Of a DNA stretch of 18,911 bases, positions 9,101-15,455 are shown one piece after another (the first letter of the stretch is position 1; the number at the start of each line of letters is the position of its first letter). This DNA is from JBBDWJ01 sp040902925. GTDB taxonomy: Bacteria > Acidobacteriota > Terriglobia > Bryobacterales > UBA6623. A program made the translations under genes and the position numbers. Below the pieces are notes generated by a model. It saw nothing but the letters and a program-made list of their open reading frames with translations, had not been told where the DNA came from and did not search any database. The DNA lies in NCBI GenBank assembly GCA_040902925.1, contig JBBDWJ010000231.1, positions 1-18,911 on the forward strand, in the 5' to 3' direction.

Positions 9101-9873
9101 GAAACCGGGCCCTCAACTATCGCGTTGACACCAACACCCCGAGGCACCAAATCCGCTGGAACTTCATCGTCGACCTGCCGTTCGGCCGCGGAAGGAAGTT
9201 CGGCTCCAACATGAGCGGCTGGCTCAATAACATCGTCGGCGGCTGGCAGGTCGCTGGTTTGGGAAGCTGGAGGACAAGCTACTATGAGCTTCCGACCGAC
9301 ATCTACCCGCGAACCAGCGACCCCATTGAGGAGTACGGCGAAAAGTATCCGATTCAAGATTGCCGGAGCGGCGCCTGCCAACCTGGTTTCTTGCGATGGA
9401 ATGGCTACATCCCCGCCAACCAAATCAATAGCGTCGACTCCAATGGGAAGCCGAATGGCGTGATGGGCGTGCCCGACAACTACAAGCCGGCCGCTCAGCC
9501 GCTGATTCCCTGGGGTTCGACCGAATTGCCGGCCAACGCGCCGCCGGGGACGGATGTTTCCGACTATTGGGATTCCAACACCGTTTGGGTTCCCCTCAAC
9601 GACGGTTCGGTGGTGCGCACCGACTTCGACAACGGCCTGCATCCTTGGCGCAATCAGTTTCGGGTTGGCCCGAACCAATGGTTCCAGGATGCGTCCTTGT
9701 TCAAATTCATCAACATCAGCGAGCGCGTCCGGCTGAGAATCAACCTCGACGCGTTTAACGTCTTCAACAACCCCAACAACCCGACATCGGTCGGCGGAGA
9801 TGGCATCCAGCGCACGAGGAATTCGGGTAGTGAAGCCCGATTGCTGCAGATGACGCTGCGCCTGCTTTGGTAG
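6187..9873 (+). CDS. Oar-like TonB-dependent receptor with N-terminal carboxypeptidase-regulatory domain
   Basis: A 1228-residue outer-membrane beta-barrel, probably a gated transporter of a large or scarce nutrient that depends on TonB/ExbBD. Residues 1-20 form a signal peptide (ILVWVAFALLCCQHLLDA). Residues ~24-110 are a CarboxypepD_reg-like beta-sandwich (GVVTDQTEAVIPAADITLLN, then NEAGLYSFPSVVPGPYRLIVE). Residues ~120-230 look like the plug (LPINGRGHQALLATVPGI, VMSSKSGTNELHGSAFW). The remainder is barrel with the family's KTFWFAAWEASR and AGDFRGLTD stretches. The protein ends LRLLW, a terminal aromatic residue as expected of a BAM-assembled barrel. The length (1100-1250) is typical for this family. 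ATG 6187 has an AGAGG Shine-Dalgarno at good spacing. It stands divergent from the TPR gene and has a terminator directly behind, so it may be a single-gene transcript. The substrate cannot be told from sequence. Confidence 0.94.
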   Translation: MKILVWVAFALLCCQHLLDAQVSTGLVRGVVTDQTEAVIPAADITLLNIDTGIERKGQSNEAGLYSFPSVVPGPYRLIVEYPGLQRFEGALTVRLQQEAVVNVVMAVGETTTVVEVQAVTPVTVEDSPTLGHVLENQRIQQLPINGRGHQALLATVPGIDSTGIVQAYGMRTNTSATVFDGSQVNEIWEGWDFGRPPGLDAVQELNVEVSNSSAKYAQPTTVVMSSKSGTNELHGSAFWTNRNSGFGVARRRQDNYEKPPYRNRNEYGISFGGPLVIPGVYNGKNKTFWFAAWEASRQIRNQTDQFAVPTAAMRAGDFRGLTDSQGRQFKIFDPLTTDPVTGERQQISYLGVPNTIDPARISPTAKYLFGITPLPTLPNVNPLVDDNWIGPTRRTDFSDTNSNRVEHRFSDRDLVYARYTRGTSQQTYLYPSQIMLNEVSGQTNRDWPNRTLAATWLRIISPTFTNEVIVSGSRDIHRRGAGDFETNYAKDVLGLPNPFNAVNWPTVDGLELGSYEFAGESPFWLITNYVTLQDNATKNIGKHGLQFGLQARFEIVDKSAASEAGGFNAGTMATSLLDPSSSAGNPLPTVRSGHGLANLYLGALDYGAQFQRPWFHFRRQEYTPYFHDTWKVSQKLTLNFGLRYEMRTPLHDRDGTLMTFDFDRKAYVVGTDVNDFIRRGGTLPSIVTALQGFGGDIISSQDVGLPKDLIHRNWKQLGPRLGFAYRLGDGQRPVIIRGGYRMSYYPQKLQDWVGAQTSSPPVGANFENSVTNTALSPDGLPNYGLRSVPQYVAGVNTPSSIIDPTDTRLLSRGFAARFLDPNHTDGRVQDWNFTIEREILPQTLIRVAYVGNYGDRQQQWVAYNNETPEYIWYATRGELLPTGEFASVATRPFDQTTYGDINLFSPVGYGRHNSFQIEFERRYHNGIAFQIFYRTARTLLTNQDTDGTQDGEMVLGPNQFLPGAVPTDVDERNRALNYRVDTNTPRHQIRWNFIVDLPFGRGRKFGSNMSGWLNNIVGGWQVAGLGSWRTSYYELPTDIYPRTSDPIEEYGEKYPIQDCRSGACQPGFLRWNGYIPANQINSVDSNGKPNGVMGVPDNYKPAAQPLIPWGSTELPANAPPGTDVSDYWDSNTVWVPLNDGSVVRTDFDNGLHPWRNQFRVGPNQWFQDASLFKFINISERVRLRINLDAFNVFNNPNNPTSVGGDGIQRTRNSGSEARLLQMTLRLLW

Positions 9874-9883
9874 ATTTTCATAC

Positions 9884-9917
9884 AGGTGGGCTGGCCGCCC
9901 GGCCCACCTATTTCTTC
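9884..9917 (+). terminator. Hairpin terminator behind the first receptor
   Basis: A perfect 8-bp stem, AGGTGGGC (9884-9891) pairing with GCCCACCT (9902-9909), with a 10-nt GC-rich loop, is followed by the T-rich tail ATTTCTTCCTT. It begins 11 nt after the TAG stop of the receptor, which is the expected place for a Rho-independent terminator. Confidence 0.68.
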
Positions 9918-10119
9918 CTTGCCCTCCTCAAGGCCGGGGCGCCGCGAGGCGCCTATCCGGCCAGCGGGAGGCGTACACTGCTTCCATGGCCTCATACGCA
10001 AGTAGCGCAACCGGGCCGGGCAACCATGCTAAGGTAGCCGGCTTGCGGGGCGATCACCATGCCGGGGTGAGCCGCCGGAACTTCCCTTTCGCTCACAGCT
10101 TTTCGCACATAGGTGAATT
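9918..10119. other. Intergenic region upstream of the GH36 gene
   Basis: About 200 bases without a supportable gene. The first half is GC-rich with short self-complementary stretches (for example GGCGCC close to GAGGCGCC). A TACACT at 9974-9979 could be a -10 element, but no matching -35 is seen. AGGTG at 10111-10115 is the likely ribosome-binding site for the GTG start at 10120, though the spacing is short. Confidence 0.3.
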
Positions 10120-12180
10120 GTGGCCCTAACTAAAGCCCTCCTTCCCGCCCTTTCCGTAATTTTCTTCGCTGCTTGTGCTGAACCTCCTCCATCCCAAGTC
10201 ACCGTGGATGGACGAAATATTAGCATTGAGTTCGACAAGTCGCTTCACAGCCGCGTGGCCGCCAAATTCGACGGTGAGGAAGCGGTGCTTGGAGAGCTCT
10301 CGCCTTCCGAATACATCGTGGTGGATGGGAAGGAAATCAAAGACTTCACGCTGAGCGGGCGAACCTCCGAAGAGGTGCAGGATCCTCTGGGAGCCGGGCG
10401 GAAGGTCACCATGACCGGCGCCGCCGGCGCGATCGAGAAGACCTTGGCTGTCACGGTGTACGAAGATTTTCCCCGTATGGCGTTCTTCGACGTCAGCTAC
10501 CGCAATACCGGCAGCGCGGACCTAAACGTCGAAGGCTGGACCAATCAGCACTACTCGATTACGCCATCCGCGGGTGACACCGACCCGGCCTTGTGGTCGT
10601 TTCAGAGCGGCTCCTATGAAAACCGGCCCACCTGGATCGTCCCGGTCAAGGCGGGTTTCGAACAGGACAATTACATGGGAATGAACGCCGACGACTACGG
10701 CGGCGGCACGCCGGTGTCTGATGTTTGGCGGCGGGACGTAGGCATCGGCGTCGGCCACATCGAAGTCGTTCCCAAGCTGGTTTCGGTTCCCGTGAACATG
10801 CCGGGTGAGGGGGCGGCAACGGTCGCCGTAACGTACAAGAAAAATCAAACGCTCAAGCCCGGCGATTCGTTGGAGACGTTCCGTACTTTTGCCGCGGTTC
10901 ATCAGAAGGACTACTTCCAGACACTCCAGGATTACTCGCAGGTCATGGGCAAACGGGGAATCACGATCGATCCGTCTCCCGAGAGCGCGTTCGAGCCGAT
11001 CTGGTGCGCCTGGGGCTACGGCCGCGATTTCACGATGGACCAGGTCTACGGCGCTCTTCCCATTGTGAAGAGATTGGGGTTCACCTGGGTCACGATGGAC
11101 GATGGCTTCCAGACGGCCGAGGGTGACTGGTTTTTGCGTCCCGAGAAATATCCCAACGGCGACCAGGACATGAAGAGGTTCGTCGACCGAATTCACCAGG
11201 AAGGCTTCAAAGCGCAGATCTGGTGGGCGCCCCTGGCCGTCGATCCCGACACCACGCTGATCAACGAGCACCCCGAACAGTTGCTGCTCAACGAGGATGG
11301 CTCGAAGCAAAAGATTTCCTGGTGGAACTCGTGGTACCTGTGTCCGGCCGACAAAGACGTCATCGAATATCACAAGAATCTTGTGGTCAAGATGATGCGC
11401 GATTGGGGCTATGACGGCCTGAAGCTCGACGGACAGCACATGAATCAGGTGCCGCCCTGCTACAACCCGGAACACCACCACGCGCGTCCCGAGGATTCGG
11501 TGGAGATGCTCCCCCAATTCTTCAAGATGATCTACGACACCGCGCGCAGCATTAAGAAAGACGCCGTTGTGGAGTTCTGCCCGTGCGGGGACGCCTTCTC
11601 GTTTTTCATGCTGCCGTACACCAACATGACCGTGGCATCCGACCCGGAAGGTTCCATCCAGATCCGGACAAAAGGCAAGAGCCTGAAAGCCCTGCACGGC
11701 GACAAGGTCGCCTATTTTGGTGATCACGTGGAACTGACCACGGATGCGGAGAGCTTCGCCTCGATCGTCGGTGTCGGCGCTACGCTGGGCACTAATTTCA
11801 CCTGGCCCGCCGGATCTCACAAGCCGAAAAGGGAAGGCCGCAACCGCAACGAGCTCAACCCCGAGATGGAAGCCCTATTCACGAAATGGATGGGGATCTA
11901 CAAGGAGAAGATGCTTCCCAAGGGGGAGTATATGGGGGGCCTTTACGATCTCGGTTTCGACACGCCCGAAACTCACGCGATCCGTAGAGAGAACAACATG
12001 TACTACTCCTTCTACGCTCCGCAATTCAACGGAAAGATCGAGCTGCGCGGGCTCGGCGACCGGAGCTATCGAGTTACCGACTACGTGAGCGGCAAAGACT
12101 TCGGCGCTGTTCAGGGACCCACGGCCACAATCGACGGCGATTTCAAGCTGTATCTCCTGCTCGAGGCTAAGCCGGAATAG
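10120..12180 (+). CDS. GH36-type alpha-galactosidase (clan GH-D), probable lipoprotein
   Basis: A 686-residue enzyme expected to hydrolyse terminal alpha-galactosides, or alpha-N-acetylgalactosaminides, since GH36 covers both. The N-terminus (ALTKALLPALSVIFFAAC) looks like a lipoprotein signal with a lipobox-like FAAC at residues 17-20, which would anchor the protein in a membrane facing the periplasm or outside. An N-terminal beta-sandwich domain runs to about residue 280, then a TIM barrel with W295-C-A-W-G-Y-G, T-M-D327-D-G-F-Q and Q-I-W-W-A-P. The likely nucleophile is D437 in DGLKLDGQH, and the likely acid/base is D508 in VASDPEGS followed by R. The C-terminus has a small beta-domain (SYRVTDYVSGKDFG). 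GTG 10120 is used because it gives this complete signal and has AGGTG just upstream. The stop is 75 nt before the SelA-like gene, so an operon is plausible. Exact substrate specificity is unknown. Confidence 0.85.
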   Translation: MALTKALLPALSVIFFAACAEPPPSQVTVDGRNISIEFDKSLHSRVAAKFDGEEAVLGELSPSEYIVVDGKEIKDFTLSGRTSEEVQDPLGAGRKVTMTGAAGAIEKTLAVTVYEDFPRMAFFDVSYRNTGSADLNVEGWTNQHYSITPSAGDTDPALWSFQSGSYENRPTWIVPVKAGFEQDNYMGMNADDYGGGTPVSDVWRRDVGIGVGHIEVVPKLVSVPVNMPGEGAATVAVTYKKNQTLKPGDSLETFRTFAAVHQKDYFQTLQDYSQVMGKRGITIDPSPESAFEPIWCAWGYGRDFTMDQVYGALPIVKRLGFTWVTMDDGFQTAEGDWFLRPEKYPNGDQDMKRFVDRIHQEGFKAQIWWAPLAVDPDTTLINEHPEQLLLNEDGSKQKISWWNSWYLCPADKDVIEYHKNLVVKMMRDWGYDGLKLDGQHMNQVPPCYNPEHHHARPEDSVEMLPQFFKMIYDTARSIKKDAVVEFCPCGDAFSFFMLPYTNMTVASDPEGSIQIRTKGKSLKALHGDKVAYFGDHVELTTDAESFASIVGVGATLGTNFTWPAGSHKPKREGRNRNELNPEMEALFTKWMGIYKEKMLPKGEYMGGLYDLGFDTPETHAIRRENNMYYSFYAPQFNGKIELRGLGDRSYRVTDYVSGKDFGAVQGPTATIDGDFKLYLLLEAKPE

Positions 12181-12255
12181 CCGCGGCTCGCCAGTCTGAG
12201 TGGCGGGAGATCTAAGATAGGTTGGGCATCCGTTCGGAGAGCAAGAGGTGAATCG

Positions 12256-13533
12256 ATGAATCGTCGAAGCTGGATGAAATGGGCCGCGGCCGCTCCCGTA
12301 TATGGCGTGATCGCAGCGCGCGGACTGACGGAAACGTTGGCCGCCGCGACCGGAAAAGCAGCCACGATGGATGTCTACCGGCGCCTCGGAGTGCGTCCCT
12401 TTATCAACGCTCGCGGTACGTGGACCTACTTGAGCGGCTCGCTGGAGTTGCCCGAGGTCCGTCGAGCCATGGATCATGCGGCGCAGCATTTCGTCGATAT
12501 CTTCGAGTTGCAGAAGGCGGCGGGCAGGAAGCTGGCCGAGTTGTCGGGCGCCGAATCCGGCATGGTCACCTCTGGAGCGGCCGGAGCGATGGCCGCGGCG
12601 GCGGCGGGCTGCATGGCGGGCGCCGATCCCGCCAAGGTCTGGCAGCTTCCGGACACGACCGGGATGAAGAACGAGGTCGTGATGTTGGGCGGACGCAGCG
12701 CCTTTGACAGCGCGATCCGGCTGGCCGGCGCCAAGCTGGTCCTCGTCCACGCCATCGAGGAACTGCCGGGCGCCATGAACGAGCAGACTGCCATGGTCTA
12801 CACGACCTGGCGCGGCGAACGGCTGGAAAACGCGCTGGCGATGACGAAGAAGGCCGGCGTCCCTCTAATGCTTGACGATGCCGCCGGCATCCCGCCGATC
12901 GAAAACCTGAAGCTCTATGCGGGCATGGGCCTCGACTTGTTCTGTTTTTCCGGCGGCAAAGGCATGTGCGGGCCGCAATGTTCCGGAATTCTGCTCGGGC
13001 GCAAGGACCTGATCGAGGCCGCGCTGGCTCAATGCAGCCCTTGGGAGGGCGCCGTCTGCCGGGCCATGAAAGTCGGCAAGGAAGAGATCATCGGCGTGCT
13101 GACGGCGGTCGAGAGCTGGAACAAGTTGGACCTCAACGCGCTCAATAAACAATGGTCGCAGCGCGTCGAGCGCATTGCCAAACTCGTTGAAACCGTGCCC
13201 GGCGTCACGACGGAAATCAAGATTCCCGAGGGGGGCAACAGCTACCCGACGCTCACGGTGTCGTGGGATGAAGAGAGCTTCGGATTCACGGTGAAGGACT
13301 GTGATCGCGAGTTGCGCGACGGCGAACCGCGCATTGAAGTTCTGACGTCCAGCAACCCCAGCCTGGTGCCTGCCGTACGCGAGGGCGGGGAACCGGATCG
13401 CAAGCCGAGAGAACGCCGGCCCGACCGCCTTCAAATCATTTCCATGACGCTGCAAGATGGAGAAGAACTGATCGTGGGACGCAGGCTGCGGGAAATTCTG
13501 AGCAACGCGAGCAAGAAGGCGAAAAAAGCGTGA
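12256..13533 (+). CDS. Tat-exported SelA/DgaE-family PLP-dependent enzyme
   Basis: A 425-residue fold-type I PLP enzyme related to L-seryl-tRNA(Sec) selenium transferase and especially to its relatives such as D-glucosaminate-6-phosphate ammonia-lyase. Family features: GVRPFINARGTWTYLSGS near residue 45, SGAAGAMAAAAAGCMAG near 109, LMLDDAAGIPP (D207/D208, PLP-pyridine contact) and CFSGGKGMCGPQCSGILLGRKDLI with the Schiff-base lysine K235. The active-site residues are therefore intact. The N-terminus (N-R-R-S-W-M-K, then AAAAPVYGVIAARGL) is a convincing twin-arginine signal, absent from cytoplasmic SelA. A charged linker (about residues 375-395) precedes the C-terminal helix region. AGAGG at 12244-12248 lies 7 nt before ATG 12256. 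True selenocysteine synthesis is unlikely: the protein is exported and no sel genes are nearby. A periplasmic amino-acid or amino-sugar lyase/racemase role is inference. Confidence 0.85.
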   Translation: MNRRSWMKWAAAAPVYGVIAARGLTETLAAATGKAATMDVYRRLGVRPFINARGTWTYLSGSLELPEVRRAMDHAAQHFVDIFELQKAAGRKLAELSGAESGMVTSGAAGAMAAAAAGCMAGADPAKVWQLPDTTGMKNEVVMLGGRSAFDSAIRLAGAKLVLVHAIEELPGAMNEQTAMVYTTWRGERLENALAMTKKAGVPLMLDDAAGIPPIENLKLYAGMGLDLFCFSGGKGMCGPQCSGILLGRKDLIEAALAQCSPWEGAVCRAMKVGKEEIIGVLTAVESWNKLDLNALNKQWSQRVERIAKLVETVPGVTTEIKIPEGGNSYPTLTVSWDEESFGFTVKDCDRELRDGEPRIEVLTSSNPSLVPAVREGGEPDRKPRERRPDRLQIISMTLQDGEELIVGRRLREILSNASKKAKKA

Positions 13534-13697
13534 AACGTCTGACATTCCTGCTCGGGCCCGCCTTGTTCGGACGCCCCCTGTTCGGATTTAGGCATTGGGG
13601 CCGCTCACGGCTCGTAACAATAGCAAATAAAAACAAAGTAAATCTTTCTTTTGATGTTGCAGGTATTGGCGGGTACGGCGGCTGTCTTACATCTTAA
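13530..13697 (+). pseudogene. Short ORF overlapping the SelA-like stop codon, possible gene remnant
   Basis: A GTG at 13530-13532 overlaps the upstream TGA (13531-13533) in a GTGA arrangement typical of translational coupling, and AGAAGG (13514-13519) is a well-placed ribosome-binding site. The 55-codon frame runs to TAA at 13695-13697. It starts VKRLTFLLGPALFGR, which resembles the start of a signal peptide. From about codon 30 (near 13620) the DNA turns abruptly AT-rich and the translation (NKNKVNLSFD) loses any resemblance to its start. This looks like the 5' end of a formerly coupled secreted-protein gene joined to unrelated DNA. It could also be a genuine small protein or chance. Confidence 0.35.
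13564..13586 (+). repeat. 8-bp direct repeat TGTTCGGA
   Basis: TGTTCGGA occurs at 13564-13571 and again at 13579-13586, 15 bp start to start. It lies inside the putative remnant ORF and upstream of the SIS gene. It could be a target duplication scar, half-sites for a regulator, or chance. Confidence 0.35.
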
Positions 13698-13779
13698 AAC
13701 GAAGACCATAGGCCCTTTGAAAGCCATGGCGGTCCCCGCGGGCGAAGATTCGACGCAGCGCGCTCCGATGTTAGCTCTT

Positions 13780-13788
13780 TGCTATACT
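13780..13788 (+). promoter_or_regulatory. Candidate extended -10 promoter of the SIS gene
   Basis: TGC followed by TATACT (13783-13788) makes an extended -10 element (TGn-TATAAT-like, 5 of 6 matches) about 43 nt before the SIS start. No good -35 is present, which extended -10 promoters tolerate. The surrounding gap (13698-13830) holds no other feature I can support. Confidence 0.4.
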
Positions 13789-13830
13789 TACGGTTGCAGT
13801 TCATTCAGCGTTGAAAGTGTGTGAGCCACG

Positions 13831-15054
13831 ATGCAATCACATAACGAAGCCAATGGGGCGCATAACGAAGCCAATGGGGCGCCAGCGATTGCGCTTCGGC
13901 CGATGTTAGCCACACCCGCGGACCCGAGCGGCCGGACAGGCGCGGAGCACACACTGCGGGAGATCGCCCAACAGCCGGAGCTTTGGAGAACAACCGCGGC
14001 ACAGTTTGTTTCTGCTTCAAGGCGAGTGGCGGAGCGCATTGAAGCGTCTCAAGCGATCATCTTGACGGGGTCAGGCAGCTCGCATCATGTGGGTGAGTGC
14101 ATTGCGAGCGCCGTACAACGGGGCACGGGGCGCACAACGCTTGCAGTTGGGAGCGGTGAGTTGTTGGTGGGCGGGCGCGATCTGCTTCCCGCGCAGCGTC
14201 CCATGCTGCTCGTTTCCTTTGCCCGCTCCGGAAATAGCCCCGAAAGCTGTGGGCTGATTGGGTCGTTGTTGCAATCGGAGCCCGGGATCGATCATCTCGT
14301 CGTTACGTGTAACCCTCAGGGACGAGCGGCCGGTGAATGGGCCGCCGGGCGCGATCCAAGGGTCGCGGTGGAGATACTTGACGAGCGGACTTGCGACAAG
14401 AGTCTGGTGATGACAAGCAGTTTTACCAACATGGCTTTGGCCGGGTTGGGCTTGGCGTACTTGGAACGTTCCGAGACGTATCTGCGTCGCGCCGGGATTC
14501 TAGCCCAGGTGGGCAGGAATCTGATTGAGGTTTGGGCAAAGCGAATCGAGCCGCTCGCCCGCCAAAGGTTTTCACGGATGATCGCCTTAGGCAGCGGCGG
14601 GCAATTTGGGGCGGCGCGCGAGTCCGCGCTCAAGATGCTCGAGATGACCGATGGGCGCGTCGCGACGATGGCCGAATCCTGGCTCGGATTTCGCCACGGA
14701 CCCATGTGTGCATTGCAGGACGACAGCTTGCTGCTGATGTTTGTTTCGAGAGACGCCACCCGGCGTGGCTATCAGTTGGACTTGCTCAAAGAAATTCGGG
14801 CAAAGGCGCTGGGCGGATCGGTGATTGCCGTGGGCTCTAATATCCCTCCCGAACTCCTCTCGGACCGGGACTTGGCGGTGGATTGCGTGGGGCTTGCAGA
14901 ACTGCCGGACGAGTGGGCCGCGATAGCGGGCGTGGTCGTCGGGCAGTTGCTCGGGCTGTTTCGCTGCCTGCAGGAGGGGCTTCAGCCGGATGAGCCGGCC
15001 ACGACGGGCGCGATCAATCGAGTGGTTCCGGAATTTACGCTCTATCCGGTGTAG
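13831..15054 (+). CDS. agaS: AgaS-type double-SIS sugar-phosphate isomerase/deaminase
   Basis: A 407-residue cytoplasmic enzyme expected to deaminate/isomerise an amino-sugar phosphate such as galactosamine-6-phosphate. Two SIS domains are clear. The first (about residues 65-215) has ILTGSGSSHHVG, LVSFARSGNSPES and TCNPQG, followed by MTSSFTNM. The second (about 240-385) has ALGSGGQFGAARESALKMLE, MTDGRVATMAESWLGFRHGP and EWAAIAGVVVGQLL. The C-terminal GLQPDEPATTGAINRVV stretch is characteristic of AgaS rather than GlmS, which also has an amidotransferase domain. Two starts are possible. ATG 13831 gives 407 residues with a HNEANGA duplication; ATG 13903 (M25) gives 383, close to the usual AgaS length. 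Neither has a strong Shine-Dalgarno. It lies between the SelA-like gene and the DeoR gene, both on this strand. The gene symbol is by family resemblance; the substrate is not proven. Confidence 0.88.
   Translation: MQSHNEANGAHNEANGAPAIALRPMLATPADPSGRTGAEHTLREIAQQPELWRTTAAQFVSASRRVAERIEASQAIILTGSGSSHHVGECIASAVQRGTGRTTLAVGSGELLVGGRDLLPAQRPMLLVSFARSGNSPESCGLIGSLLQSEPGIDHLVVTCNPQGRAAGEWAAGRDPRVAVEILDERTCDKSLVMTSSFTNMALAGLGLAYLERSETYLRRAGILAQVGRNLIEVWAKRIEPLARQRFSRMIALGSGGQFGAARESALKMLEMTDGRVATMAESWLGFRHGPMCALQDDSLLLMFVSRDATRRGYQLDLLKEIRAKALGGSVIAVGSNIPPELLSDRDLAVDCVGLAELPDEWAAIAGVVVGQLLGLFRCLQEGLQPDEPATTGAINRVVPEFTLYPV
13840..13881 (+). repeat. Perfect 21-bp tandem duplication at the SIS gene start
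   Basis: A 21-bp unit beginning CATAACGAAG and ending AATGGGGCG is present twice, back to back and without mismatch (13840-13860 and 13861-13881). If translation starts at 13831, it encodes HNEANGA twice; if it starts at 13903, the repeat lies in the leader. Confidence 0.9.
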
Positions 15055-15413
15055 CCACGTCTTTGCAGGCTTCCCCCCAAACCGGACAACCAACTGGACT
15101 AGCGGGTCGGTTCCCGAGGGTGGGTGGCTCTCGTACTGACGAACTCCTCGACCCGTGAGACGGCCATATTTTACGGCTTGGACGCCGGGATACGGTTCAT
15201 AACGCTGGCGACTGGACTGCGCCGATGTCAATCCAGCGAGGAAGGACTCACGAGAGAAGAGACGCTTGTGACCCTAAGTCTCCGCGCCTTGGAATGCTGC
15301 GCCTCTCCGCGAACTACGGTACGATTGCATCGACGAAAACACGGAGATCGGCCGGTTTCGATTACAATTGGCAAGCGGTTGCGGTTTGATCCCACGCGAT
15401 CGTCGAGGAGCCA
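15055..15413. other. Intergenic region upstream of the DeoR gene
   Basis: About 360 bases between the SIS stop and the DeoR start region. A 97-codon frame (15124-15417, GTG start) exists, but its translation has no recognisable domain, is rich in Arg, Thr and Cys, and lacks a ribosome-binding site, so I do not call it. TACAAT at 15363-15368 could be a -10 element for the repressor, without a convincing -35. Nothing else is supportable. Confidence 0.3.
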
Positions 15414-15455
15414 GTGAAACGTTTACGATGCGGGCTAAGGAAAGCAACGTATTGA
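15414..15455 (+). CDS. Possible 13-residue leader peptide overlapping the DeoR start region
   Basis: A GTG at 15414 is preceded by a strong GAGGAG (15405-15410) and opens a 13-codon frame (VKRLRCGLRKATY) ending in TGA at 15453-15455. That stop overlaps a TTG at 15452-15454, which is in the DeoR frame, giving a TTGA junction. The good ribosome-binding site fits this tiny frame better than the ATG at 15428. It may be a leader peptide coupling translation to the repressor, or chance. Confidence 0.3.
   Translation: MKRLRCGLRKATY

Noticed and set aside
12189..12205. CGCCA/TGGCG inverted repeat between the GH36 and SelA-like genes
   Set aside because: The stem is only 5 bp with a 7-nt loop and no T-run, too weak to call a terminator.
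15124..15417. 97-codon plus-strand frame upstream of the DeoR gene
   Set aside because: There is no ribosome-binding site, no recognisable domain and an unlikely composition; its end overlaps the DeoR start region.
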